Both the position numbers and the translations under genes were made by a program. The notes beneath the pieces were generated by a model, which worked only from the letters and a program-made list of their open reading frames with translations, was not told the DNA's origin and made no database searches. Shown here piece after piece: positions 40,969-48,714 of a DNA stretch of 64,000 nucleotides; within the stretch, counting starts at the first letter, position 1; every line of letters begins with the position of its first letter. The DNA is from Nocardioides humilatus (GTDB lineage Bacteria; Actinomycetota; Actinomycetes; Propionibacteriales; Nocardioidaceae): assembly GCF_008373755.1 (NCBI RefSeq), contig NZ_VUJV01000003.1, forward strand, positions 992,001 to 1,056,000, read 5' to 3'.

Positions 40969-43104
40969 CTACTCGCGGATGCCGAACCGGGCGTAGACCG
41001 CACGGAGCGGGCGCGGCGCCCACCAGTTCGCCTCACCGAGCAGGCGCATGAGCGAGGGCACGAGGAGCGCACGGACGATGGTCGCGTCGATGATCACGCC
41101 GACCGCCATCGCCACCGAGATCTGCTTCATGAAGAAGACCGGGCTGACCGCGAAGGCGAGGAACACCACGGCGATCATCAGCGCGGCCGCGGAGATGATC
41201 CGACCGGTGCGGGCGACCCCCTCGGCCACCGCATCGGTGTTGGAGAGCCCGCTGTCGCGCAGCTCCTTGATGCGGGCCATCACGAGCACCGCGTAGTCGG
41301 TGGCGAGCGCGAAGGTCACCGCGAAGATGAAGACCAGGCTGGTCACCTCGACCGCGTGCGGACCGTGGTAGTCGAGCAGCCCGATCGCGAAGTCCTTCTC
41401 GAAGACGAGGACCAGGAGACCGACCACCGCCGACAGGGTGAGCGCGTTCATCAGCAGCGTCTTCAGGGGCAGCAGGATCGATCCGGTCAGCAAGAAGAGC
41501 AGCACGATCGTGAGCAGCACGATCAGCGCGATGACGGGCGGCGCGCTCGAGACGAGGCTCTCCTTCTCGTCGATGAAGCGTGCCGTGTTGCCCGAGACGA
41601 GGAGCTCGGCACCGTCGGGGAGCGCGACGTCGCGGATGTCGCGGACCGCGTCCTGGGAGTCCCCGGAGAGGGCGGGCTGGTCAAGCGCGACGGTCGTGAA
41701 CGCGACGTCGTCGGAGGCCGGGGTGAAAGGCGCAAGGCTGTCGGCGACGACGCCGTCGACCTGGCCGATCTCAGCGGCGACACCGGCGAGGGCCGTCGGG
41801 TCGACGGTGCCCTTCACTGTCAGGGTCACAGCCTCGGTCAGGCCTCGGCCGTAGTGGTCGGAGAGGTAGGAGTTGACCTCGTAGGACTGCTGGCCCGGCG
41901 GCACCGCCTGGGCGCTCGGGCCGGTCAGCGTCGTGCCGAGCAGGGGCGCGGCCAGCGCCAGGAGGGCGCCCGTTGTCACGACCGCGATCACGACCGGCCG
42001 CCGCATGACCCCGCGAGCGATGCGGTGCCACCGGTCGGAGGTGGCCGAGACCGACGCGCCCCGACGGATCGAGAAGCGGTCGAGCCACGGGCCGAGCGCC
42101 GCGAGGATCGCCGGCACGACGATCACCGCCATCACGGCCGACAGGACGCCGACGGTCGCGCCGGCAGCCCCGATCGAGTAGAGGAAGCGCTGCGGCATCA
42201 GCATCAGCGACGCCATGGCGGCGGCCACGGTGAGTCCGGAAAAGAGGGAGGCGCGGCCCGCCGTACGGACCGCGCGGCGGTGCGCCTCCAGCGTGCGGCC
42301 GTGCGTGTCGACCTCCTCTCGATAGCGAGAGACGAGCAACAAGGCGTAGTCGACTGCGAGTCCCAGACTCAGCGCGGTCGCGATGTTGAGGGCGAAGAGC
42401 GAGGTGTCGACGAACGAGGCCATGATCCGCAAGGCGAACAGGGTGCCGACGATCGAGAGCACACCGAGGATCAGCGGCACCGCCGCCGCGATCACGCTGC
42501 GGAAGACGAGGAGCAGCAAGATCGCGAGCAGCGGGAAGGCGATCAGCTCGGCGTTGGTGAGGTCGGTCCGCGTCTGGTCGTTGACCTCGTTGAAGGACGG
42601 CGCGAAGCCGCCGTAGCTCGCGTCGAAGAGGTCGGAGCTGACCCGGGCGCGGATCGACTCGTCGGCGAGGCCGCCCTCGTCCTCGAGGTCGGTCGTCGTG
42701 AGGTTGACCGGCAGCGCGATGGACTCACCGTCGGCGGCGATCAGCTGCGGCGCCGGGGTCGCCGGGTCGAGCGGGTTGAGGACCCGGCCGACGAAGTCGC
42801 CGCCGCGGACCTGCTCGACCACCGCGCCGACCTCGCTGATGACGGCGGGGTCCTCGACGTCGATCGCACCGCCGTCCTTGGCCCGCAGGAGTACGACGAG
42901 CCCCGGCTCGGCGTCGAAGCCGAGTGCGTCCGCAAGGACCTGCCCGGCGTGCTCGCTCTCCGAGTCGGGGTCGGTGAAGCCGGCCGCCTTGAGGTGGTGC
43001 TCGACGTCGTGGCCGAAGAAGCCGGCGACAGCGGCGAAGAGGAAGGCGGCCACCAGGATCTTGCGAGGGTGGCGCCAGGTCAGGTCGGCGATCCGATCGA
43101 GCAC
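40969..43104 (-). CDS. MmpL/RND-type lipid transporter
   Basis: 711 aa from GTG at 43104. Two-fold repeat of the MMPL family: a membrane helix, a periplasmic domain, then five helices, repeated. The proton-relay Asp-Tyr pairs are present in both halves (GLAVDYALLLVSRYREE and ALATDYAVLVMARIKE). It lacks the large extra domain of mycobacterial MmpL3, so it is closer to the compact MMPL (YdfJ-like) group. Role: proton-driven export of a lipid or hydrophobic molecule. Upstream of, and co-directional with, TetR, LprG-like and mce genes, though each unit has its own promoter. Confidence 0.9.
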   Translation of the reverse strand: MLDRIADLTWRHPRKILVAAFLFAAVAGFFGHDVEHHLKAAGFTDPDSESEHAGQVLADALGFDAEPGLVVLLRAKDGGAIDVEDPAVISEVGAVVEQVRGGDFVGRVLNPLDPATPAPQLIAADGESIALPVNLTTTDLEDEGGLADESIRARVSSDLFDASYGGFAPSFNEVNDQTRTDLTNAELIAFPLLAILLLLVFRSVIAAAVPLILGVLSIVGTLFALRIMASFVDTSLFALNIATALSLGLAVDYALLLVSRYREEVDTHGRTLEAHRRAVRTAGRASLFSGLTVAAAMASLMLMPQRFLYSIGAAGATVGVLSAVMAVIVVPAILAALGPWLDRFSIRRGASVSATSDRWHRIARGVMRRPVVIAVVTTGALLALAAPLLGTTLTGPSAQAVPPGQQSYEVNSYLSDHYGRGLTEAVTLTVKGTVDPTALAGVAAEIGQVDGVVADSLAPFTPASDDVAFTTVALDQPALSGDSQDAVRDIRDVALPDGAELLVSGNTARFIDEKESLVSSAPPVIALIVLLTIVLLFLLTGSILLPLKTLLMNALTLSAVVGLLVLVFEKDFAIGLLDYHGPHAVEVTSLVFIFAVTFALATDYAVLVMARIKELRDSGLSNTDAVAEGVARTGRIISAAALMIAVVFLAFAVSPVFFMKQISVAMAVGVIIDATIVRALLVPSLMRLLGEANWWAPRPLRAVYARFGIRE

Positions 43105-43110
43105 GCTCGC

Positions 43111-43116
43111 AAACTA
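43111..43116 (-). promoter_or_regulatory. Minus-10 element TAGTTT of the MmpL promoter, leaderless
   Basis: On the minus strand TAGTTT is followed by 6 nt and GTG at 43104; TCGACA (revcomp of 43135-43140) is a minus-35 candidate at 18-bp spacing. Confidence 0.5.
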
Positions 43117-43260
43117 CGGGCTGACGGAGAACGGTGTCGACCTTGCCCGTCCGCGGCAGTCCGAGAGCCTGATCTGAGTGCCCCAGCGGGCCCGACGTGA
43201 GCAGGAACACGCGTTCACCGAGGGCCGCCAAATTCGTTGCGGCGGGTTTCTCCCGTAGAC

Positions 43261-43282
43261 CATTGTCTGAGGAGCGACAATG
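43261..43282. promoter_or_regulatory. Palindrome upstream of the acyltransferase gene
   Basis: CATTGTC (43261-43267) pairs with GACAATG (43276-43282) around an 8-bp spacer, 61 bp upstream of the chosen start. It could be an operator. A GGAG in the spacer and the ATG at its end mimic a start site, but the codons after that ATG are not of coding character. The rest of the 238-bp gap to the MmpL start shows no other feature. Confidence 0.35.
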
Positions 43283-43342
43283 CCTTGTGGGAGGCGGGAT
43301 CAAGCGCTTCTCGCGACCCCTAGGGAAGGAAGTCAGAGCGTC

Positions 43343-45187
43343 ATGCCCTCGGACGATCGAGGCCGCCAGCAACAGCGGACGAGCCGGGTCCCCGGCCTCG
43401 ACTCGCTGCGAGCGCTCGGCGTCGCGACGGTCGTCGGCTACCACCTCGGGGCGCCCTACTTCGGGGGCGGTTTCCTGGGCGTCACGCTCTTCTTCGTCCT
43501 CTCGGGCTACCTGATCACCCGCCTGCTGCTCGCCGAGATCGACAAGACCGGCACCGCTGACCTGCGCGGATTCTGGATCCGCCGCCTCCGGCGGCTCCTG
43601 CCGGCGGCCTACACGGTCGTCATCGTCGCGCTCGCGGGCTCGATGCTCTTCGCGCCGGACCTGCTGACCAAGGTGCGGGGCGACGGGTTCGCCTCGCTCA
43701 TCTACGCCAGCAACTGGTGGATGGTCTTCCACGACGTCTCCTACTTCGACTCCTTCGGGCTGCCCTCACCCTTGGCGCACCTGTGGACCCTCGCGATCGA
43801 GGAGCAGTTCTACGTCATCTGGCCGCTCGCGCTGCTCGGGATGCTCCTGCTGCTGCGCAAGCGCGACCGGATCCTGGCCACGGTCGGCGGCGCGATCATC
43901 GTGTCCTCGACGCTGATGGCGGTCCTCTACGACCCGCTCGACGCCAACCGCAGCTACATGGGCACCGACACCCGGATGGGTGAGCTCCTCATCGGCGCCT
44001 TCCTTGCCCTCGCCCTGCACCTGCCCGAGGACGACGTCGTCCGGGTGCCCGGCCCGATGACCGTCGTACTCGAAGGACGGCGTGCGTGGCTCGCGCTGCT
44101 GACGTCGACCGGCGCCTTCGCGCTGCTCGCGATGGCGCTGCCGGACACGTCGGCGTTCGCGTATCGCGGCGGCATCCTGCTGGCCGCGGTCGCCTCGGCC
44201 GGGATGATCCTGTCACTCCAGGCGACGGCGATCTCCCGGCTTGCCGCGCGGGTCGACAAGGGCCCCGTCGGCGCCCTCGGCCGCCGCTCCTACTCCGTCT
44301 ACCTGTGGCACTACCCCGTGCTGGTGGCGATGTCGACGGCCGCCAACATCGGCCACTACGACGCGGGGCGCTCGCTGGCGATCGTGCTGGTGACGCTGAT
44401 CTGCGCCGAGATCTCCTACCGCCTGGTCGAGGGTCCCGTGCGACGGCACGGCCTGCGGGCGGTCGTCGCGATGGTCACGGGGGCGATCCGCGGGCTCCCG
44501 CGCCGCTGGCGGCGTCCGGCCTTCGTCTTCGCCGTGTCCCCCGCCCTGCTGGCCTGCCTGGCGCTCGCCGGCGTCAACACGCCCTCGCCGAAGGACCACG
44601 GTCCGACCACGGTGGTGACCGGCTCCGCTCCAGTCGGGAGCGACACCGACCGCCGCCCGGTCCCGACCGCTGCCCACCAGCACGAGACCAAGCACCGGCC
44701 CAAGCCGACCGCTCCCCTCCGGGGTCGCGACACCGTGGCGATCGGCGACTCGATCATGATCGACATCGCCCCGCTGCTCGGCGAGGAGCTGCCCCACATC
44801 ACGATCAACGCCGAGGTCGGGCGCCAGCCGTGGACCGGTCTCGACATCGCGCGCACCTACGCGCAGTACAACCGCTGGGGCGGCAACTACATCCTCGGCA
44901 TCGGCACCAACGGTGGCATCGACGCCGAGTCGCTCGCCGACTTCGTCGAGGACCACCCGACCGCACGCATCTTCCTCATCACGCCCCACGTCGACCGCAC
45001 CTGGGAGAGCACGAGCGTCGAGGCGATCAAGGCGGTGGCCGACGACTACTCCAACGTGCGGGTCGTCGACTTCCACAACGCGGCCGACGGGCACCCCGGC
45101 TACTTCGCCGGCGACGGCGTCCACCTGACCACCGACGGCAACCGCGCGATGGTCAACCTGATCCTCAGGGCTGCGACAGACGCCTGA
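43343..45187 (+). CDS. OafA/YrhL-type membrane acyltransferase with C-terminal SGNH domain
   Basis: 614 aa from ATG at 43343. The frame opens at 43280, but codons 43280-43342 use A/T third positions unlike the gene, so the later start is preferred. Acyltransferase-3 domain: RVPGLDSLRALGVATVVGYHLG (catalytic His), about ten membrane segments, FWIRRLRRLLPAAY. After a Pro/Thr/His-rich linker (about residues 440-480) comes an SGNH-like domain with GDSIM (nucleophile Ser), GTNGG and DGVHLT (Asp-His pair). Such enzymes O-acetylate envelope glycans or lipids using cytoplasmic acyl-CoA. The last 23 bp overlap the convergent EthD-like gene. Confidence 0.88.
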   Translation: MPSDDRGRQQQRTSRVPGLDSLRALGVATVVGYHLGAPYFGGGFLGVTLFFVLSGYLITRLLLAEIDKTGTADLRGFWIRRLRRLLPAAYTVVIVALAGSMLFAPDLLTKVRGDGFASLIYASNWWMVFHDVSYFDSFGLPSPLAHLWTLAIEEQFYVIWPLALLGMLLLLRKRDRILATVGGAIIVSSTLMAVLYDPLDANRSYMGTDTRMGELLIGAFLALALHLPEDDVVRVPGPMTVVLEGRRAWLALLTSTGAFALLAMALPDTSAFAYRGGILLAAVASAGMILSLQATAISRLAARVDKGPVGALGRRSYSVYLWHYPVLVAMSTAANIGHYDAGRSLAIVLVTLICAEISYRLVEGPVRRHGLRAVVAMVTGAIRGLPRRWRRPAFVFAVSPALLACLALAGVNTPSPKDHGPTTVVTGSAPVGSDTDRRPVPTAAHQHETKHRPKPTAPLRGRDTVAIGDSIMIDIAPLLGEELPHITINAEVGRQPWTGLDIARTYAQYNRWGGNYILGIGTNGGIDAESLADFVEDHPTARIFLITPHVDRTWESTSVEAIKAVADDYSNVRVVDFHNAADGHPGYFAGDGVHLTTDGNRAMVNLILRAATDA

Positions 45188-45764
45188 CCGGGCAGCTGGA
45201 GATGTCGGGCTGGTCGGCGTAGAGCGGCAGCTCCTCGATGGTCGCCGTGAGGGTCTCCGGTCCGCCGAAGAGGCGCGAGGGGTCGAGGTAGACCGCCTCG
45301 TCGAAGTACTCACTGACGATGGCGCGCACCGGCGGTGATCCCGGCGTGAGGGTGCGGGCGACCGCGTCCCGCACGTAGCCCTGGCGCAGCGGGTGGAGCA
45401 GCGCGGACGACGGCGTGTGGATCATGTGCCAGCCGTGGAAGAAGTCCTCCTCGGTCAGCCGCTCGGGCTTCGGAAACCAGGTGAAGTGCGTCAGCCACTC
45501 CCCCGGCGCCACGGGCTGCGGGACCGACTCCGTGACCAGGTAGGCGTCGCCCGGCACCTGCCGGACGACCTCGGACCACACGTCGACGGAATCGACCCAG
45601 ATCTCGGCGACGCCGCGGAGCGCGGAGCCGTTGCCCATCAGCAGGGTCGCGCCGGGCAGGTCGGCGGCACGGGAGACCTGGAGCGAGCGGAGGCCCGGGA
45701 CGTCGAGCTCTGATGCCTTCTCGGCGGCGGCGTCGTCCCAGAAGAGCAGGTCGATCTTCTCCAC
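45165..45764 (-). CDS. EthD-like domain protein
   Basis: 199 aa from GTG with GAGGGAG about 8 nt upstream. Ferredoxin-like alpha/beta sequence with WLTHFTWFPKPERLTEEDFFHGWHMIHTP in the centre and IVSEYFDEAVYLDP near the end, the pattern of EthD/dimeric alpha-beta-barrel proteins. EthD proteins are small partners in P450 and sterol or ether oxidation clusters; the catalytic role is unclear. Encoded 13 bp after the LLM oxidoreductase gene and divergent, as a pair, from an SDR behind a KstR-like box. Confidence 0.55.
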   Translation of the reverse strand: MEKIDLLFWDDAAAEKASELDVPGLRSLQVSRAADLPGATLLMGNGSALRGVAEIWVDSVDVWSEVVRQVPGDAYLVTESVPQPVAPGEWLTHFTWFPKPERLTEEDFFHGWHMIHTPSSALLHPLRQGYVRDAVARTLTPGSPPVRAIVSEYFDEAVYLDPSRLFGGPETLTATIEELPLYADQPDISSCPVRRLSQP

Positions 45765-45777
45765 GTTGCGCTCCCTC

Positions 45778-46671
45778 TCAGAGGATCTCGGCGATGCGCT
45801 CGACCTGGGTGAGGTCGGAGCTGGTCGGAATGAGGTGGACCTCGTCGCAGCCGATGTCCTCGAACCGCTTGAGGGCGTCGCGCAGCTCGGTCGGCGTGCC
45901 GGCGAATCCGGCCGTCGCGGCCAGAGCGTCGACGAGCTCGACGGGCAGCCAGTTCATGTAGTGGCGCAGGTGGCGGTGCACCTGTCCACGCGGGTCGTCG
46001 CCCACGGCGAACCAGAAGGACGTGGTGAGCCGGGGCGCCTCCCGCCCCTCCGACCCCCAGGCCTCGCGCGCCAGCCGGAACAGCCCGTCGACCTCGTCGA
46101 CGTCGGCGTTGAGGGTGACGCCGGCGACACCGTCGGCCCAGCGGGCAGCGCTGCGGATGGTCTTCTTGCCCATCGTCCCGACCAGGATCTCGGGACCTCC
46201 TGGCTGCAGAGGCGGCGGTCCGACCGGCCGTACGGCGTCAGTGACCCGCTCTCCCGCCCACACCCGGCGCATGGTCTCGACGGCCCCCGCCATGCCGGCG
46301 ATGGTCTGGGTGGCCAGGTCGGCGTCGACGGCGCGGTAGTCCTCTTCGCGACCGCCCACGCCGATGCCGACCGAGAGTCGGCCGCCGCTCAGCTGGTCCG
46401 CGGTCGCCAGGCTCTTGGCCAGCAGCACCGGGTGGTGGAGCTGGGGCACGACGACGGTCGTCGTCAGCCGGACCCGCTCGGTCCACGCGGCGACGGCGCC
46501 GAGCAGCGTCGCGGAGTCGGGGTTGTCGAAGGCCATCCGCTCGCCGAAGCACAACGAGGCGTAGGGACCCTCGTCGATCGTCCGCGACCACGCCTCGAGG
46601 ATCGACGCCATGCCGAGGGGGAGATCCGGCTCCATCACCGGGAGCGTCATGCCGACCTGCACCCGAGGCAC
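45778..46671 (-). CDS. LLM-class (luciferase-like, probably F420-dependent) oxidoreductase
   Basis: 297 aa from GTG. TIM-barrel of the bacterial luciferase family: VGMTLPVMEPDLP at the start, then VVVPQLHHPVLLAKSLATADQLSGGRLSVGIGVGGREEDYRA, a highly diagnostic block, and ILVGTMGKKTIRSAARWADG. Most actinobacterial members use F420; FMN cannot be excluded. First gene of a two-gene unit with the EthD-like gene, divergent from an SDR with a KstR-type palindrome in between. Confidence 0.88.
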   Translation of the reverse strand: MPRVQVGMTLPVMEPDLPLGMASILEAWSRTIDEGPYASLCFGERMAFDNPDSATLLGAVAAWTERVRLTTTVVVPQLHHPVLLAKSLATADQLSGGRLSVGIGVGGREEDYRAVDADLATQTIAGMAGAVETMRRVWAGERVTDAVRPVGPPPLQPGGPEILVGTMGKKTIRSAARWADGVAGVTLNADVDEVDGLFRLAREAWGSEGREAPRLTTSFWFAVGDDPRGQVHRHLRHYMNWLPVELVDALAATAGFAGTPTELRDALKRFEDIGCDEVHLIPTSSDLTQVERIAEIL

Positions 46672-46694
46672 TCTGCCACAACCTCGACCAAAAA

Positions 46695-46708
46695 TAGAAC
46701 CTGTTCTA
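46695..46708. promoter_or_regulatory. KstR-type operator between LLM/EthD pair and SDR
   Basis: TAGAACCTGTTCTA: two 6-bp arms around CT, an exact match to the KstR consensus TNNAACNNGTTNNA known from mycobacteria and rhodococci, where it controls sterol catabolism. Its last two bases are the first two of the SDR minus-10 box TAGTAT (46707-46712). Site identity is direct; that a KstR protein binds it here is inference, as no kstR gene is in the window. Confidence 0.7.
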
Positions 46709-46712
46709 GTAT
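46707..46712 (+). promoter_or_regulatory. Minus-10 element TAGTAT, leaderless SDR transcript
   Basis: TAGTAT is followed by 6 nt and ATG at 46719. A minus-35 candidate TCGACC is at 46684-46689. The KstR-like palindrome occupies the spacer. Confidence 0.5.
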
Positions 46713-46718
46713 CGATCC

Positions 46719-47447
46719 ATGCAGACTGAACGAGCGCAGCGTTTCACCGACAAGCGGGTCGTCGTGACAGGTGCCGCCGGCGGCCTCGGCGCGACCGTCG
46801 TCAAGCTGTTCCAAGCCGAGGGCGCCCAGGTCGTCGCGACCGATGTCGCGGCCGGTGATGGCATCGTGGCCTGCGACCTCGCCGACGACGCCGCGCGGGA
46901 TGCCTTCGTCGCCAGCGCGCTCGAGGAGCTCGGCGGGCTCGACGTGCTCTGCAACGTGGCCGGCATCCAGCAGTTCGCCGAGCTCGGCAAGCTCACGGCC
47001 GCCGGGCTGCGCAAGCATTTCGACGTCAACGCGGTGGCGCCCCTGCTTCTGGCGCAGTCTTTCGCGCCGGCGCTGATCGAGAGCAAGGGCAATATCGTCT
47101 CGGTCGCCTCGATCTCCTCGGTGATGGGCCAGCCCTACAACGCGCAGTACTGCGCCTCCAAGGCCGCGCTCCTCCTCGGCATGCGTGCCCTCGCGGTCGA
47201 GTTCGGCACCCAGGGCGTGCGGGTCAACCTGGTCTCCCCCGGCGGCATCGACACCCCGATGATCCAGGCGGCCGCCCACGGCCTGCCCGAGAACACCGAC
47301 TGGAACCTCATCGCGAAGAGCCAGTCCGTCATGCCCGGATTCATGCCACCCGAGGAGGTCGCGGAGAACCTGCTCTACCTGGCCTCCGACGCCGCCCGCT
47401 CGGTCACCGGCGCCAACCTGGTGGTCGACCGCGGCGTCGTGTGGTGA
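46719..47447 (+). CDS. Short-chain dehydrogenase/reductase, probably steroid/CoA-related
   Basis: 242 aa. TGAAGGLG at residues 17-24, Asp at the end of strand 2 (ATDVA, NAD-type), NVAG, SVASISSVMG with Ser, YCASK, then PGGIDTPMI. All active-site residues are present. Regulated, by position, from the KstR-type palindrome whose right arm meets its minus-10, so a role in sterol or bile-acid-like catabolism is a reasonable hypothesis; the substrate itself is not shown by sequence. Confidence 0.88.
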   Translation: MQTERAQRFTDKRVVVTGAAGGLGATVVKLFQAEGAQVVATDVAAGDGIVACDLADDAARDAFVASALEELGGLDVLCNVAGIQQFAELGKLTAAGLRKHFDVNAVAPLLLAQSFAPALIESKGNIVSVASISSVMGQPYNAQYCASKAALLLGMRALAVEFGTQGVRVNLVSPGGIDTPMIQAAAHGLPENTDWNLIAKSQSVMPGFMPPEEVAENLLYLASDAARSVTGANLVVDRGVVW

Positions 47448-47480
47448 GCTAGCTCCGCCGGAACTCCTCGCTGCGCTCGC

Positions 47481-47559
47481 CTGACGAAGTCGCAGGGTTG
47501 GTTGTCCGAAGTGTCAGGGTTGCGCTGACGAAGTCGCAGGGTTGGTTCTCCGAGGTGTC
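47481..47559. repeat. Tandem copies of a 35-bp repeat
   Basis: Copies at 47481-47515 and 47525-47559 (period 44 bp) match at 33 of 35 positions; both start CTGACGAAGTCGCAGG and end GTGTC. A third, diverged copy (26 of 35) stands at 48680-48714. They lie in the 170-bp gap between the SDR and the PlsC gene, which otherwise holds no feature that I can identify. Confidence 0.7.
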
Positions 47560-47617
47560 GATCTTGGTGGTCTAGCGGTGCTGGCGCCGCGGTGCGAGTG
47601 CCGCCAGAGTGCTCCCC

Positions 47618-48343
47618 ATGGCTCGCCTGACCTACGACCGCGCGCACGAGATCGCGCGTGAGGGCTCCTCGATCTGGGGCTACCGCTTCGTGCGGGTGCT
47701 GCTCGTGCCGATCTTCCGGATCCTCTTCGCGATGCGCGTCTCCGGCCTGGAGAACGTCCCGGCCAAGGGCGCGGCCGTCATCGCGCCCAACCACAAGAGC
47801 TTCTGGGACGGCTTCTTCATCGCAGCGGTCGCACCGCGGCGGGTGTTCTTCATGGGCAAGTCCGAGCTCTTCGAAGGGCCCCAGGGTCGTTTCCTACTGT
47901 GGCTCGGCGGCTTCCCCGTGAAGCGCGGGCAATCCGACGGCGAGGCGATCGAGACCGCGATGGCGATCCTGCGGCGCGGCGACCTGCTGTCCCTCTTCCC
48001 CGAAGGGACTCGGGTGAAGGACCCCGAGGCGCTGGGCAGCCCCCGCAAGGGCGCCGCGCGGATCGCGATCGAGACTGGCGCACCGATCGTGCCGTGCGCG
48101 ATCACCGGCACCGAGAAGCGCCGCCTCCCACTGCCCCGGAAGGTCCAGGTCACCTTCGGTGAGCCGATCCCGGTCTCCGGCCTCGACGCCACTCCGGAGG
48201 ACGCCGGCGAGCTGATGGACGAGCTCGTCTGGCCGGCCATCGCCGAGGACTACCACTCCCTCCGCGCCCGCCCCGGCCTCATCGTCGCCGGTCTCGCCGC
48301 GGTCGGCCTGGGCATCGCGGTGCGCCAGATCCGCAAGCGGTAA
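47618..48343 (+). CDS. PlsC-type 1-acylglycerol-3-phosphate acyltransferase
   Basis: 241 aa from ATG at 47618 (a GTG three codons upstream is possible). NHKSFWDGFF carries the catalytic H(x)4D, FPEGTR is the phosphate-binding motif, and GAPIVPCAITGTEKR is also typical. A hydrophobic segment (VLLVPIFRILFAM) before the motif and one at the C-terminus (GLIVAGLAAVGLGIAV) anchor it to the membrane. Makes phosphatidate or acylates a related lipid. No clear ribosome binding site. A stable hairpin follows the stop at 48353-48383. Confidence 0.9.
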   Translation: MARLTYDRAHEIAREGSSIWGYRFVRVLLVPIFRILFAMRVSGLENVPAKGAAVIAPNHKSFWDGFFIAAVAPRRVFFMGKSELFEGPQGRFLLWLGGFPVKRGQSDGEAIETAMAILRRGDLLSLFPEGTRVKDPEALGSPRKGAARIAIETGAPIVPCAITGTEKRRLPLPRKVQVTFGEPIPVSGLDATPEDAGELMDELVWPAIAEDYHSLRARPGLIVAGLAAVGLGIAVRQIRKR

Positions 48344-48352
48344 GAGGCGAAT

Positions 48353-48383
48353 CTCCGTAGCGATCTTCCGTAGCGCTACGGAG
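48353..48383 (+). terminator. Hairpin downstream of the PlsC gene
   Basis: CTCCGTAGCG (48353-48362) pairs perfectly with CGCTACGGAG (48374-48383) over an 11-nt loop, and the alternative 14-bp palindrome CCGTAGCGCTACGG overlaps the right arm. Likely terminator; no U tract. Confidence 0.55.
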
Positions 48384-48416
48384 GAGGTCGCCGGCCAGCT
48401 GACGGACCATCGAAGG

Positions 48417-48683
48417 GTGGACGGAGACGGCGAGCCGATGGACGACGTGCGGCGGTGGGAGCTGCTGCGCGAGGCCACGGTCGTGACGGCCATGAGCCGA
48501 CTCGAGGCCGCGCACGTCATCATCTGCTCCGACGAGGACGGCGTGATCCACTTCGTCCAAGGGCCCTACGCCGACGGGGTGTCGGCGCTAGCCGATCTCG
48601 CCGAGCTGGAGCGCACCTCGTGCCTGCCCGAGGGTGCGCGGATGTTCATCGTCCCGCTGCACCCACCTGGCCTCGACCACTGA
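48417..48683 (+). CDS. Small uncharacterised protein
   Basis: 88 aa from GTG at 48417, or 81 aa from ATG at 48438; no strong ribosome binding site for either. Acidic, with a helix (WELLREATVVTAMSRLEAAHV) followed by three short beta strands (IICSDEDGVIHFV, GARMFIVPL). I do not recognise the family. Codon use is that of the neighbouring genes, which supports it as real. Lies between the PlsC hairpin and the convergent TetR gene. Confidence 0.55.
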   Translation: MDGDGEPMDDVRRWELLREATVVTAMSRLEAAHVIICSDEDGVIHFVQGPYADGVSALADLAELERTSCLPEGARMFIVPLHPPGLDH

Positions 48684-48714
48684 CGAAGTGTCAGTCGTGG
48701 CCCGCCGAAGTGTC
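48680..48714. repeat. Diverged third copy of the 35-bp repeat, with hairpin
   Basis: 26 of 35 positions agree with 47481-47515, including identical first and last ten bases. It contains CTGAC-GAAGT-GTCAG (48680-48694), a small hairpin between the convergent stop codons, and overlaps the last eight codons of the TetR gene. Confidence 0.5.

Noticed and set aside
40957-43200. 747-aa plus-strand frame
   Set aside because: Runs through the MmpL gene in antisense; very acidic and repetitive with no recognisable fold.
47448-47617. CRISPR array at the 47.5 kb repeats
   Set aside because: Only two tandem copies, 9-bp spacer, no cas genes.
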